Positions 12,017 to 26,600 of a stretch of DNA of 64,000 bases are shown here, piece after piece. Positions within the stretch are counted from its first letter, which is position 1. Each line of letters starts with the position of its first letter. The notes beneath the pieces were generated by a model that saw only the letters and a program-made list of their open reading frames with translations, had not been told where the DNA came from and made no database searches. The stretch is from assembly GCA_026874595.1 (NCBI GenBank), contig CM049313.1, forward strand, positions 69,616,659-69,680,658, read 5' to 3'. The stretch comes from Sipunculus nudus (lineage: Eukaryota > Annelida > Sipuncula > Golfingiida > Sipunculidae). The translations under genes and the position numbers were made by a program.

Positions 12017-15000
12017 GAGGCTCTCTGGTAATTACTGCCTGACCCAGCCTGACCCAGACACTCACAGTGGCAGTAGGTCAGACCTGAAGGTGTTATGTAA
12101 CTGCCCAGTTCACTGCATTTATACTGACCTGATGTAAACAATGAAGACTTGGTACCTGGAAACTTGAATAAAATCTACAGTTTTTGATCAATTAGTTTCA
12201 AATTTCAGATTTTAACAGATGAAATGCTAATGTGTACATGCTGTGAAAATTAAATCCACAGCACTAACAGGAAAAATTTAAATATTTATATTTTTTTAAA
12301 TGGTATCAGGAAAAAAGAAAAGTATTCTCAACTATGAAACTAATACATGTGTTAAAATTAATCCAAGGATCAAAACACCCAATATATTATACCAGGAGCA
12401 AACTGGAGTTGGGAATGTTTAATTTTATGAACTGAAATAAAGGATCAGCAATATAAATTTTGATTATTTAGCCAGTATCATGTAACAACTGATACAACCA
12501 TGAGTTATAAGTCAAACAAATTAAAATCTTTAATGAGCACTCTGATGAACATCCACACTTTCATAGCAATACATCACTTTGTGGACACAATTAAATGTGC
12601 ACTTTAATCATTGTAACCCTGGTGGTACAATACAAAATCTAAAATGTAGCATAGCCAAAAATAAAATAAAATACAGAAAATTATAACATTCATCTAGTTT
12701 ATGCACCAGCTGGGGGGGGGGGGGGGGGAAGTGCAGAGCAGAGGGGAAGCCTGCTAGTAGTGGCCAAGCTAAGCCAAGGCAAGATGCCTGGGGTGGGTTA
12801 CATAACGCAAGTGAAGACTGTATTACTAGGTGGGCCACATGTAAACAACACTTGACATGGTGTATGAAAACTTGAATAAAAGCTACTCTTTTCAAACAAT
12901 TCCTTTGAAATTTCAGATTTTAAAAGATTAAATCCTTATGTATATATGCTGTGAAAATTAAGTCAACAGTGCTTACAGGGAAAAAATGTGCCATTGCCAA
13001 AGTTGGACAAAATTTAAGGTATTGATTTTTTATTTATGCTAATAACTTGAAAAATTTGCAAAATTCAGATCTAATTTTGGGTAAACAATTGAATCTTGAT
13101 TAAATAAAATTATATTTCTTAAAAAAAAAGTCTCCAGCTTCAGCAATTCTCATGTTAAGTGAGCAAAACTGCATTATATTTGGGCCCATAACTTCAAAAT
13201 AATACCCAATACTAACCTAATTTTTGGTATGTGCACAGAAAATGTATGGAAAAATATGAATACTAAATATGATCAAAAACAGATCAGTGGTTTTGATATT
13301 AGGCAGCTTTGAAGTGTAACAATGGCTTTTTTATGGAAAACGGAAGTTTTTCCTTAATATCTCGAAGGAACGAAGTCCTAATGACCCAATTTTCTGTATG
13401 GTAGGAGATTCTGGGGACATCTGTTGGTATGCAGAATTTTGGATTCGTAGGTCCAACGGTTTTAAAACGTGCCCTGTTAACGGCCGGACGACGGACAAAG
13501 GACCACGACTATAGCTCAGATGACTTATAGTCAGCTGAGCTAAAAATAGGGCCACAAATTTTAATATCCAAGACAGTGCCCATTATGGCAGCAAACAAGA
13601 CTGTATTATAATGAAAATAATTACTTAACACAAAAGAATGACATGAAACCAACTTTTTGGGATCCCCTGAAATGTATTTTAAAATATTACTATGTTTGTT
13701 GCATAAAAGTTGCCACACCATATTAAATCCAAGAGAGTGGCTAATATTGTGATCAAAAATAATTTTATTTTAATGAAACTACTTTATATACAGAAGTTGG
13801 GAGATATATAGCAAATGTTACTTAATTTTGTTTACGACAGAAAATGTCACACACACTTTTTTCAGGTTTCTAAATAATTATATTCTGGCTGTACTACAGA
13901 CAAACTGTCTTGCTAATAGATTGCAGGTTGTAGTGACAGATGAAAGACAAAGATCACTGGCCAAGACTCAATGTGAAAGATAAGAAGACATGTTACTTAC
14001 CACTGACATGCAGCGTTTCATTAAAATACACCAGTCCCTTACTGCTGGGCAAACCAAACTCACAGGTGTACCAGCCTGAGTCAGAGGCACCTGATAAACA
14101 AATAAACACATGTTTTGCAAGCTAGAAATTTCTGGCATTGGAGTTCCAACAGTATCCAAAAGTTGGCTATAAGCACTTTAAACTAGGCCCCCTTTTTTAT
14201 GCCTATATACTTAAATGCTACAGGCCTTGTTCAAAGGTATCTAACATTTGGACATGAAACCATAGTATCCACAACATTTTGAACAGAGGTAAAATTATTT
14301 AACTAGATAAAGCAGTATTTGCATGCAAAAACATGAAGCGCCCCATGGTCATATTATTTCAGGAAAACTTTTTAATGATATTTGGTCATTGTTGAAAATG
14401 CAATAGTGCTAATAAAATGCACAAATATGGGTTAAGGTCAACCAAAAGTTGATCAGGTTGATAGATTCATTAGTCAATGCCTTCCAAAATAAGAACAAAA
14501 TCCAATCAAAACCCTTGGTGCTATTGGGCTAAGGAACAAACAAATACCCAAAGTCTACTGTGACTTGGTCTGCAAGCATAAGTCAAGGTCATAATCAAAA
14601 TGGTTACTATTACTCGAACTTATGAATAATGCATTGTCTGGTCCAGTTCTGATGAATAATAGTGGAGCCAATAGCATGCTGTCTGACCTAGTTTTATGGC
14701 AAATTAAGTCAGAATGACCTAATTTCCGAAATCCATGTAGAATTAGTATAACCCAATACTGATATAAAAGAATATTTGACAGTATGCCTAAGATACACCA
14801 AAGACAACTTACTGATGATATTTAGTCATTGGTGAAAATGCTGAAGTGCTAATAAATTATACAAATATGGGTCAAGGTAAACCAAAGTTAACCAGTTTGA
14901 GACAGTTATCATTCAGTGCCTTTAACTAAGTTTGAACTAAATCCAATCATAATCCTTGGTGCTATTGTGCTAACAAACAAACAATGCCCAAAGTCTACTG

Positions 15001-16368
15001 CCACTTGACCTTGAGAGCATGTGTCAAGGTCATGAACAAAATGGGTACCATTGCACAAACTATTGAATAATACATGGTTTGGTCCAATTCTTGTGAATAA
15101 TAGAGGAGCCAATAGCATTTATACAAGCATGCTGTCTGACCTAGTTTTATAGAGTTATAACGTTAGAGTGACCTAATTTCAGAAAATTGTATGGAATTAG
15201 TATGATGCAATACTGATATAAAAGAATATCTGACAGTATGCCAAGATACCCATTTTTTGGTATTTAGTCATCGGTGAAAATGCCAAGGTGCTAATACATT
15301 TCACAAATATGGGTCAAGGTGAAAAAAAAGTAAATTAGTTTGAGAAAAGTCATTAGTCAATGCCTTGTAATACTTCACAGATTCTGATGAGAAGAAAACC
15401 TAGCAAATTATCATGTTGACTATGAAAATATGCTAGCCTGGATCTTTATGCTGGATTATATTTAATTTCAGTCTGGAGTACATTCCAGATTTATTTCAGC
15501 AAAAGAAAATGGGCTAGGAATCACATATCTTTTAATATCTTACAAACTTAAGAAAATGCAAATTACCTGGTTTATTCACCACCAGTTTTGAATTGGCTTG
15601 CATTCCTTTAGCTGTATATTTTTTCTTGTCACTTAGTATATAGTTGTCTTTATACCAGTTGTATTCCATGGCAGGTATATTAGCTGCAAACCCCGTGATG
15701 TTACATTCCAACTCCAGTGGTTTGTCATATGTAGCCGTGATGTTCCTCTTCAAAACTGGAATAAAGTAACACATGTACCAGGCATCTGTGAGTGCTTCTA
15801 AATATACTGCCGTTGGATTCATATTTGCGGGCTAAGTTTTCAGAATTTTAATTTTTTTCACTGTTTCATAAGGGCTCAGTTTTCTCAACGTTACCGTACC
15901 ATAATCTACACAGTGTATACCCATTATTCTATCTACTGTGTTTATATGTGTGTAAAGTCTTGACAATCTGATGAGAATTAACTCGAGGGACCATCAAAAT
16001 CAGGAATTGGAAGCTTGGTTAATTAATGGCCAATGATGTAAATGGTAAAGTATTATTTATAATAATCAACGTTTGATTTATGGAAATTATTAAATGAATG
16101 GGATGACCAATACTTTGCTTTTCAAACTTTAAAATGCCCATGCCCATACTACAAATGACAGATCTTTTGCAAAGATGACTTTCTTATTCACGAAGGTTTC
16201 ATTTCCACATTTGCCTTTCGCTAATATCCTGCATTTGAAAACGTTTCAAATTAAAGCCAACAACGGTAGATATAACAGACAGAGGTATATACAGGATGAA
16301 ATTATGGCATGGTTAAAATAAGGGTTCTTCCACTCTAAACTGTAACATCAGTAAGATATGGCATAATC

Positions 16369-16436
<68 letters not shown>

Positions 16437-17569
16437 TAAAATATTTATTTTACATGTATTGTACAGATAGTTTTTAAACCTAATCAAGGCTCTCTACATG
16501 ACTAAGATGATGGTTTTCAATAGTCTGAAGGGATGGAGGAAACCAGAGAACCCTGAGAAAACCACTGGCCTTGGACAGGCAACTACAACCAACTCTCATA
16601 GCTACACCAGCAATAGAACCTGGGTCGCCAGTGGAGAGAGCCAAGTGTTTAGTACTTTTACCCCTTGACTGTCCAGGCCCCTTCTTCATATATGCTATTT
16701 ATATCTAATTTTATCATGAAATGACATTGTGACCCTGAATTCATTTATGCTCTCCCTATGCTTGCAAGTCAGCTAAATGTGCAAGTCCGAAAGTTTGGGA
16801 TGAAAGCTTTGCTTAAAATGCAGTCATAATCTTTTTAAATAAGTAAGTCTTGTGACCTAGAACCCAAAAGTCCATAATTAAAAGACCCTACCTCTGAGCA
16901 TCTACAGCAGGGTTCGTATTGGTAGGCTTTCTTGCTGAAGATCACTCAAACCCCCCCCCCCCCACCTAAAATATAACCCCACCCCCCATAAAATATATTA
17001 AAGCAAAATCCAACAAAAAGCTCAGAAAAGAAAACCCATCCCCAGCCCCTAGAACACCAAGCTCCCTGAAGAAGCTGACTCCAGCTGCAACAAAACAGGA
17101 AACATGGACCAAGGGGGATTGTAGCTGCAGCTGATGGTACAAGCACCAACCATGGGAGATCCTAGCTGCTGCCTTACACCATAGAGCCCAACGAAGGGGA
17201 TGGTTGCTGCAGGACAAGAAAACCAGCAATACAACAGGGTCAGAGGGGAAGAAAAGAAGAATCCCCCCCCCCCATGTACATAAATAGTCAGTATATTGTA
17301 GCGAATAGAGTAGAAATAGAAAGAAAAAATAAAAATATAAAACATAAAAACAAAATCAAGAAAATATTTCAAGCTGCACAATAGGGACTGAGTGGTGATA
17401 CCAGACCATCACCACCCAACCTAGAATCACAACACAAACACAGCACTATACTGTGCTATACTTGCACATAATTCTCAGTTTAGTATATTCAAGGTACTAC
17501 ATCAACCAAGTCAAGAGGTCTGGATTTCTCTACATACCTATAGCATACACCCCCACATCATACCACATT

Positions 17570-17600
<31 letters not shown>

Positions 17601-20600
17601 CATGCAGGGAATAACAACGTGCACAGACGGGGTACTCTCAAGGATATGTGAAATACATATTTCGATGACAGACTATCCCTACCAGCACAAAGTTGTATTC
17701 TCATCAAAGCTCACGACATACAACAGAATGCAAAAATACAATGCACGAGGCACCAATCATACAACAAATCTGGCTATTATAGTGAAAAGTTTTTTTTTAT
17801 TTTATGTAAAAGCCTAAAACACAAAAATTCAAGCATACACCTTTGCTGTTTTTTATAAATAAATCAAGTTATGTTGAACTTAAAACACAACAGCCCACTG
17901 GCCCAGGCTGCTGGCTTATGAAGAAAAAACTTGCTACACTTGCTAATATGGTCTAAATGGCCAAAACTGCAAGTATAAAATGGCTTTTCGTTTCAAAGCT
18001 CTGTCGTCCACAGATCAGGTTTGGCTCTCGGTTGGCATGGCTGGGTCTCTGCTACTGGAATCAGTAAAGGGAATGTGGGTTACTTCTGCCTTTGTGGCTG
18101 TGGGTGCTGTAGTTTTCCTATAAGTTTGTTGGTGCAGGGTGAACGTTGGAGGCTTTTTGTTTGGCTTGGTGGCATCATGTTTGTTGGCTGAGAGAACAAT
18201 GCTCAAGGAGCGTGCAGGGCTGAGGTCATGACAACAGCAACCTGTAGCTGCTCAATGAGTGAAAACATCTTCAGTCAGACCTAGAACTTTGACCCCATAA
18301 ACCAAAAATCATACAGGTTCTTTCTTTAGTGGTGGGCCATGTGTAAGTCAAGTTTGAAATCAATATGTCAATCCAACCTGGAGTTATCATCTGGAAACAA
18401 ATTTGTGTGGATGGACAGATGGACAGACAGACAGACAGATGACCAGACAGAAATATTGGGTGATAACTATAAGGCATCCACTTTTGATCAATTAACACAC
18501 CAGGTTTTGGGACACTAGATGGAATCATAGCTGAGAAACTGACATGTTTGTTGTAATTTTATAGTAAAAAAATTGAAAAATAAGAAACAAGGGACCCATG
18601 GGTCACGGCGCTCAGCTGTTATATATGATAAAAAAATATGATTTAGAAATTAGGCACATGCTTGTTTTGTGTGAAAATAAATATAAGCTGTATTATGAGT
18701 TGTGGGTGTTTAGCTTATGTATGATTTTGATAGTATCTTTGGAGACAGGGGAGAGGACTGATTTCATTTATTTTATTAACAAATGGAGTGCTATTGTCAC
18801 ACAGATTTTTGACTTGGCTATATAACTTATAAGCAGAACATATAATATAAGAGTTTAACTATTTATTAAAAATAATTACAAATTGTCCCAAATATAATTT
18901 TTATTAAAAATAATAAGAGAATTGTATGATTTTTTTATAAAATACAACTGAAATGATTATTAAAATAATATCAAAGAATATATTCATGAATGCATTCATG
19001 AATACATTTTGAAATTTTTTGCACTGGTATTCATATACTTTCATTTTTACCTGAATTCCCATTCTTATGCAAGAAATTTTATAATGGAGTACATATTCAA
19101 ATTCGTATTCAAATACACTGCAAAGTATTCGCACCATGTCTGGTATTTATTCAGTTTTCACCAAACAATGATGTTGAGAATCCAGAATATACAAAATTCA
19201 CACATTTAAATAATGATCATAAGTACCTGATTTTATGGCTTTTATTCATATTAAAAAAAATAAATGTAATATATTCATTTTGGACTAATTTCACATCAAT
19301 GTACACACTAAACACAGCAGGAATCTAGATTAATATTATCAACTGCATCTTTGTCTATCCTTAATTTCCTTCATATGATCCCTAATGATTAGTAATGAAT
19401 AATATGATTTATTTTTTTATCATTAAAATTGAACTGAAAAATACCATAGGTGACTGCATGGTGTTATTTGGAATACGTGACATTCTATCAATGGATACAA
19501 GATTCTTATATCATCAGTAACTGCAAGTTAATTTCCTGTTATTATCAACTTACAAATTCCTTTTCTATTTTTCTTTATTTTGTTATTAAAAACCAATAAA
19601 AATTTATTAATTTATTGTTTATTGTTATGTTGTTAGTTAAAACAACTAGATGAGTTGGGTTGGACACCTGGATCAGCTGTGGCTGGCCATAAGCTGCCTG
19701 GCTGCCCCAGTGTATGCCTCGCATCAAGCGTGCATTATTTGATGAAAGGTCAACAAGGTCAACATACAGGTGACTCAAGAGGGCTGGGGAGAGCTAAGGT
19801 CTGACATGGTCTCTTAAAAACATTAATAGAAGCTACAATTTTTGGCCAATTTCTTTCAGCTTTCTAAACTAAAAAGCTGAAATCCTTATGTGTGCATGAT
19901 ATGAAAATTATATCAACAGTGCTCACAGGAAACAAACGTGCCATGGTCAAAATTTGGCAAAATTTAAGGTACTAATTTTATATTTATTCTAATAACTTAT
20001 AAAATTTTAAAAATTCAGAACTAATTTTGGGTATTCAATTGAATCTTGATAAAATAATGTTACATCCCTGACAAAAAATCTCTAGCTTCAGCAATCCTCT
20101 TGTTAAGAGAGTAAATATATTTCTTGATTTTTTACAAAGTGCATTATGTTTGGGCCCATAACTTAAAACAATTACGCAATACTGACATCATTTCTGGCAT
20201 GTGCATAGAGAATGTATAGAAAATATGTATATTATATATGATTAAAGTCAGATCAGTGGTTTTGATATTAGGTAGGGTTGAAGTGTAACAATAGGTTTTT
20301 AATGGAAAAATGAAGTTTTTCATTAATATCTCGAAGGTATTAAGTCCTAGTGACCATGGTAGGGGATTTTGGAGACATCTAATTGTATGCCAAATTTTAG
20401 AAACTGAGAGCTGAAGCTGGGGAGCTGAGCTCTTGCAAACTGCATAACACTAGCTTGATGTAAACAATATGTTACATGGTGCTTGAAAACTTGAATAAAA
20501 TCTACAGTTTTTGATCAACTGGTTTCAAATTTTTGGTGTTAACAGACAAAATGCTAACAAAAACATGCTGTGAAAATTAAATCCACAGTACTTACCGGAA

Positions 20601-23600
20601 AAAAACGTGCCATGGTCAAAGTTGGGCAAAATTTAAGGTACCAATTTTTTTTATTTTTGTTAATATTTCAAAAAATTTAAAAGATTTTGATCTAATTTTG
20701 GGTATACAATTTAATTTTGATTAATTAAAGTTATATTACTGAAAAAAAGTCCAAAGCTTTAACATGTTTTGTGTTAAGTGATCAAATATCTTTCCTGATT
20801 TTTTTTACAAAGTCCATTATGTTTGGGCCCATAACTTTTTTAAACTAGACATTTCTTGGCACCGCAGGTGCCAGAGTATCCCCAGACATAGTAGGCCCCC
20901 CCTTTAAAAATTGACCCCCATTTTTAGCAGCATATACTGACACTTGGCATATTTATTGTTTCTTCCATCTAACCATCCACAATCTTGTTGAAGATGTTGG
21001 TCCTGTGACCTTGATTTTTTTAAAGATGTGTCCTGTGACCTTGACCTTTGACCTCATGACCCCAAAATCAATTCGGGTCTTGCTTTTCCAATGGGTCAAA
21101 TACAAGTCAAGTTTGAAATCCATACATCAATAAAAGAAGGAATTATCATCCAGAAACTAATTTTTGGACAGATGGCTCCTGTGACCTTCACCTTTGACCT
21201 TGTGACCTCAAAATTGATAGGGTTCTTCCTCTCTTGGCAGGTGAACTATATGTGCAAGATGAAAGATCTGAGATGAAATGTTTGGCTGAAAATGCATCCA
21301 CAATTTTTTTAAAGATGTGTCCTGTGACCTTAACCTTTGACCTCATGATCCCAAAATCAATTCGGGTCTTGCTTTTCCAATGGGTCAAATACAAGTCAAG
21401 TTTGAAATCCATACATCAATAAAAACAGGAATTATCATCCAGAAACTAATTTTTGGACAGATGGCTCCTGTGACCTTCACCTTTGACCTTGTGACCTCAA
21501 AACTGATAGGGGTCTTCCTCTATTGGCAGGTAAACTATATGTGCAAGATGAAAGATCTGAGATGAATTGTTTGGCTGAAAATGCATCCACAATCTTTTAA
21601 AAGAGGTTTCCTGTGACCTTGACCTTTGACCTCATGACCCCAAAATCAATTCGGGTCTTGCTTTTCCAATGGGTCAAATACAAGTCAAGTTTGAAATCCA
21701 TACATCAATAAAAGAAGGAATTATCATCCAGAAACTAATTTTTGAACAGATGGCTCCTGTGACCTTAACCTTTGACCTTGTGACCTCAAAATTGATAGGG
21801 TTCTAACTCTCTTGGCAGGTGAACTATATGTGCAAGATGAAAGATCTCAGATGAAATGTTTTGCTGGAAATGTATCCACAATCTTTATAAAGATGTGTCC
21901 TGTGACCTTGACCTTTGACCTCATGACCCCTACATCAATTTGGGTCTTGCTTTTCCAATGGGACATATACAAGTCAAGTTTGAAATCCATACATCAATAA
22001 AAGCAGGAATTATCATCCAGAAACTAATTTTTGGACAGATGGCTCCTGTGACCTTCACCTTTGACCTTGTGACCTCAAAACTGATAGGGGTCTTCCTCTA
22101 TTGGCAGATGACTTATATGTGCAAGATGAAAGGTCTGAGATGAAATGTTTGGCTGAAAATGCATCCACAATCTTTTTAAAGATGTGTCCTGTGACCATGA
22201 CCTTTGACCTCATGACCCCAAAATCAATTGGAGTCTTTCTTTTTCAATGGGACATATATAAGTCAAGTTTGAAATCAATACATCAATAAAAGCAGGAATT
22301 ATCATCCAGAAACTAATTTTTGGACAGATAGCTACTGTGGCCTTGACCTTTGACCCTGTGACCCCAATATTATATGGATCATCCACTATTGGCAAGTGAG
22401 CTATATATTCAAGATGGAAGACCTAGGATGAAAGGTAGGCTTAAAATGCATACACAGTATCTTTTAAAATGCTAGTCCACTGACCCTGACCTTTGACCTC
22501 ATGACCCTAGAACCTATAGGGTTCTTACTTTAGTGGTGGGCCATACATCAGTCATGTTTGAAATCCATATGGCTATCAACACTGGAGATATCATAAGGGG
22601 AGTGTGATTTTCACCATATATGGCAATATTCAAGGTCAAGGCCACTATCATAGGAAAGGTCATGACCCCAATTTAAATAACCATCATCCCATAACCCATA
22701 CCTATGTATATGCATAATATAAAAGAAATCTGTCCATTAGTTTTTGACTTATAATGCTCACAGTACTGTAAGGTGACAATTTTGGGGGTATTAAACGGCA
22801 TGAAAACAAGTGAAGAATAATAGGTGGCGCCACCAGTTTCTGGAATATGACAACCCTATCCATGATCTTCCATCAACTTGATTTTGGGATAAATCCATGC
22901 AAGATTTCTTGAGATATTAAAGAATTTGTGTGATTTTCCCCAAAATTGGACCTATTCAAGGTCAAGGACACTCTCCTAGTAAAGGTCATGACCTCATTTT
23001 AAATAGGCGTCGTCCTCTTACCCATATCTATACATATACTAAGTTTGGTAAAGTTCCGTGAAATATTTTTTGGGTTATCTTGCCAACAAGATTTATATGC
23101 GGCGGTGGCGGCGGCGGCAGAACCGGTATGAAAACATAGTATCCCCCGACTTTGTCTGGGGATACAATTAAATAATACTGACTTAATTTCTGGCATGTAC
23201 ATAGGAACTATATAGAGGAATATTTATGGTAAATAGGAAGAAAACCAGATGAGTGATTTTGATATTAGGCAGTCCTGAAGTGTGAAAATAGGTTTTAATA
23301 AAAAATTGAGGTTTTTCCTTAATTTCTTAATAAAGGAACGAAGTCGCAAAGACCCAGTTTTTGGCTTGGTAGGAGATATTGGGGACATCTAACATGCCGA
23401 ATTTTGGATTCCTAGGTCTTAAGGTTTCAAAACGTTCCCCATCTACGGACGGATGGAAAGACAAACGGACGACGGACAATGGACCACAACTATAGCTCAG
23501 ATGACTTATAGTCAGCTGAGCTAAAAATACAGGTGGTGCCACCACTTTTCGGGAACTGACAAAACTAGCCATGGTCAATAATCAAGACAAGTTTCATGAC

Positions 23601-26600
23601 AATCCATGCATTAATTGTCAAGATATTGGAGGTTTTGTATTAAATTTTTTATTATTCGGGGGGGGGGGATTTACAAGCTCAATAGCTCGAAGGATATAGG
23701 TCACAGTGACCTAATTTTAGGTTTCCAATGAGATTTTTTTATTGATATCCCTGGATGTTAACTAGGAAGTTTCTATGACCAGCAGTTATGATTTGTGCCC
23801 TGCTAACAGATGACCGGACAGCTGGACGGCCAGACGGCCGGAGAGACAAAGTGCCATTCCTATACCTCAATTGACTTACAGTCAGCTGAGCTAAAAATGA
23901 CATATCAATTTTTTTCAGCAGAAAAATAATAATTTGTACATCCCATATCTTGAGAAATATTGACTCTTTTTACTATTTAAATTTCACCTTTCCAATTTCA
24001 TGATTTTTAACAAAGAGTTCAGGAACTTGAGACATGATCATTTAAGAACTGGTAAATTAAAATAATATTTAGCATCACACCCCAGATATTTGATAATGGA
24101 TTATGCACTTGCCACAGACTTTAATTCTGTTCACACTGTCATACTCACTGAGCAATGTGGTGACCCACACAGAAAAGGATCGATCTTTTGCTGGTGTTCG
24201 ACATATATAGCTCCCTCTATCACTAAACCTGAGATTGTCTTTGTATAAAGTACTGGAAACAAGTCCCGACGGCTCCTCCTGAACCAGTGTTGTACGGAAA
24301 TTATTTTCTACTGCTGGTATTATATCTTGTTCATTCCAATGTGTCCCCAGTGTGGACCACGCCCACTCCAGTTCCTGCCTCGTGGTGTTACACGTTAACT
24401 CCAGGGTGCTGCCTGTCTTCATGTACAGAGGGTGGTATGGACCATTGATCTCTACCTCTGAAAAATAAAAAAAAAATAAATATATATTCAACATATACTT
24501 ATAATATACAGGTGCAAGGTTCATACTATAATCATATGTCTTAATTACTTAAAATTATACTTAGGTTTCAAGAACATTTGACCTTGATTCTATTAAAAAA
24601 TTCTGTAAAAAATTTGAAAACTTTCATTACATACATGGTCTTCTGTGATTTTTAAAACTTTTTTTTTGTTATTTTTATATAAGTATTTCCTAATTTTAGC
24701 AAATTATCAAAATTACTGGTATCCTGTTGCAACTCTATCCTTCATGGATATTTTTTCACATTTTTTCCAAAGTTAAGTTATTTTGGATTTGGCCACAAAA
24801 TTTTTTTTTTTTAATTTTTATTTAATTAAACTGTAAGAAAATCAAATTCCATAATTTTTTTTTATTTACATTATTAAACTTTCATTAATTATACATACAG
24901 TTTTAAATAAGAATTTCTGAGGATGTAACAAACCTGAGCTAAAGGCAGAACAAGAATCATAAGAAATTGTACCACCATGTCAAAAAATGACCAACAAATC
25001 AGGATGCTCAGCTCACAAATAATGTGACCAAATGATGTTCACTGTTCAAAGCCAGCATAACAAATTACCATTACAGACTGTCAATGACCAGGTTTCAAAT
25101 ATATCTTCATATTAAGCACACCATTCTAATTTTGTGAATCATTTTCAAAGTAAAACATTTTTTAGAAACAAAGGTCACTACAGAGTGTAATGTTTGAGGT
25201 GCTCTATGTATAGGTAGGTCACTATGGCATAATTTCAAATTTACAAGGATATCTTATCCAGACCCATCAAACACAATTTTATTACTTTAATGAAAATGAT
25301 CGGAACCATTTACATTTAATCTATGTTGGCTAGAGATCTGTTTAACCATTTTTTTAATACTGAAATATACAAAACCACTGGGAATAAAGATGAATATGTT
25401 TTCTCCAGCAGTTAAACCATAATGCATTGTTACCTGAGCAAGAACCTGTAATAAAAAGTCCCTGACACAATATTTCCCTTTTATTGTAAAACTAATGACA
25501 ACTGCAATATAATGCTTTAATCAGTACAAGACACTTATGAGCAATTTTTTTTCCAGCAGCTGTGGCTAACTTGTAGTAACCACCTGAGTACGAAACTTTC
25601 CTTCTCTGTCATGGATATTTGCCATGGTTGTACTGTATTCAGTACCCATATCTAATGGTTACCAAAAAAGTGACTACACACTGAAACTTAATCCAGACTG
25701 TAGAATAATAAATAGTCTGCAGTTATCATCACTCACTGTGTATTTTGAGCTGCTGATAATTTAAAAAGTTCATGACACTGAGAAATTCGTTATGGCTAAT
25801 CCAATATATTGCAAGCCCACATGACAAAATTACCCATACTTATATGTAAAATCTACTGGCCCCTGCTTTCACTTCAAATATTAAATATACTGATATAGGA
25901 AAGATTTTTAAGTGAGACTTTGTAAACCAAGTAGTCAAAATATATATTTAATTACATGAAACCTACATGGAATCATTTACTTGGAGAAAATTGATAGTGA
26001 TCACAGCAAATGAGTGAAATAAGGAGTTGCAAAATGTTAACTTTATATCAACAACTGAATGAAAGAGCACATAAATATATACAATTCCAGTTATCAATAT
26101 TTTAATCTAGAACCTGAGCTCTAGTAGTTCTGTCTGAACTGGCAGACAGCCCTAAAGCTAAGCCACAAATCTCATCAACTGGTAAATTCAGGACAGGGCT
26201 CATAATGTTTTGTTAATCAGAAAAGAAACAATCTTAAAAATGTCTTTAAATCATCAATATAAGGGTTTGTGTGATTGCTAGACTGAATTGAACATTAAGG
26301 GAATTTCCTCAAAGGGACAGGCATCTATAGACCAAATGATTCCACTCCATTGTGAACACAGGCCAAATAATTAAGAATACAAGTCTCTGGCCTGTCTGTC
26401 CCATCAAACTTCAAACCCTGCACAGCACAAAAGCTGAACAGTCATATATTATTACCCCAGCCAGCCCTCTCTCTCTACAAACATCTCTGAAACTATTGTA
26501 ACTGGACACCAAATGAATTATGTGCATGTTTTGGGTGCTGAGTGAAAGGAATGTTGATTAAATTTCTTAGCTGATCTGAAGCCAGATATGTGGACGCATG

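Larger units (their letters stand above)
10468..13547 (+). mobile_element. Hairpin-ended non-autonomous element, copy 1
   Basis: Lies in an Ig-gene intron. It starts ACAAGGGACCCATGGGTCAC followed by GGCGCTCAGCTGA, and ends with GGCCGGACGACGGAC, then a hairpin (arms AGCTCAGATGACT and AGTCAGCTGAGCT) and TAAAAAT. The inner 5' sequence GCTCAGCTGA is the inverted complement of the 3' TCAGCTGAGC, giving subterminal inverted repeats. This architecture (subterminal repeats, 3' hairpin, GACGG microsatellite) resembles Helentron-associated or bivalve pearl elements. Homologous copies are at 18588, 30890 and 47171. No transposase is encoded. Confidence 0.65.
18588..23528 (+). mobile_element. Hairpin-ended non-autonomous element, copy 2 (interrupted)
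   Basis: It starts ACAAGGGACCCATGGGTCAC and GCGCTCAGCTG, and ends with a GGACGGATGG-type microsatellite, the hairpin CAGATGACTTATAGTCAGCTG and AGCTAAAAATA. It is 4.9 kb long because another element is inserted at about 20845-23166; without it the copy is about 2.6 kb. A further unit of about 370 bp with its own hairpin end follows, reaching 23898. In an Ig-gene intron, with no coding capacity seen. Confidence 0.6.

Noticed and set aside
11754-12141. Three overlapping ORFs of 71-112 residues, serine/leucine or arginine/glutamate repeats
   Set aside because: They are six-frame translations of the (GA)n tract and have no other content.
15532-15822. Full 96-residue minus-strand ORF as a single-exon Ig protein
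   Set aside because: Splice sites at 15755 and 15567 and the split second cysteine in the exon at 14001-14090 show that the ORF ends are intron sequence.
21091-22289. Series of near-identical ORFs (MGQIQVKFEIHTS and similar)
   Set aside because: These are translations of the 289-bp core monomer of a mobile element.
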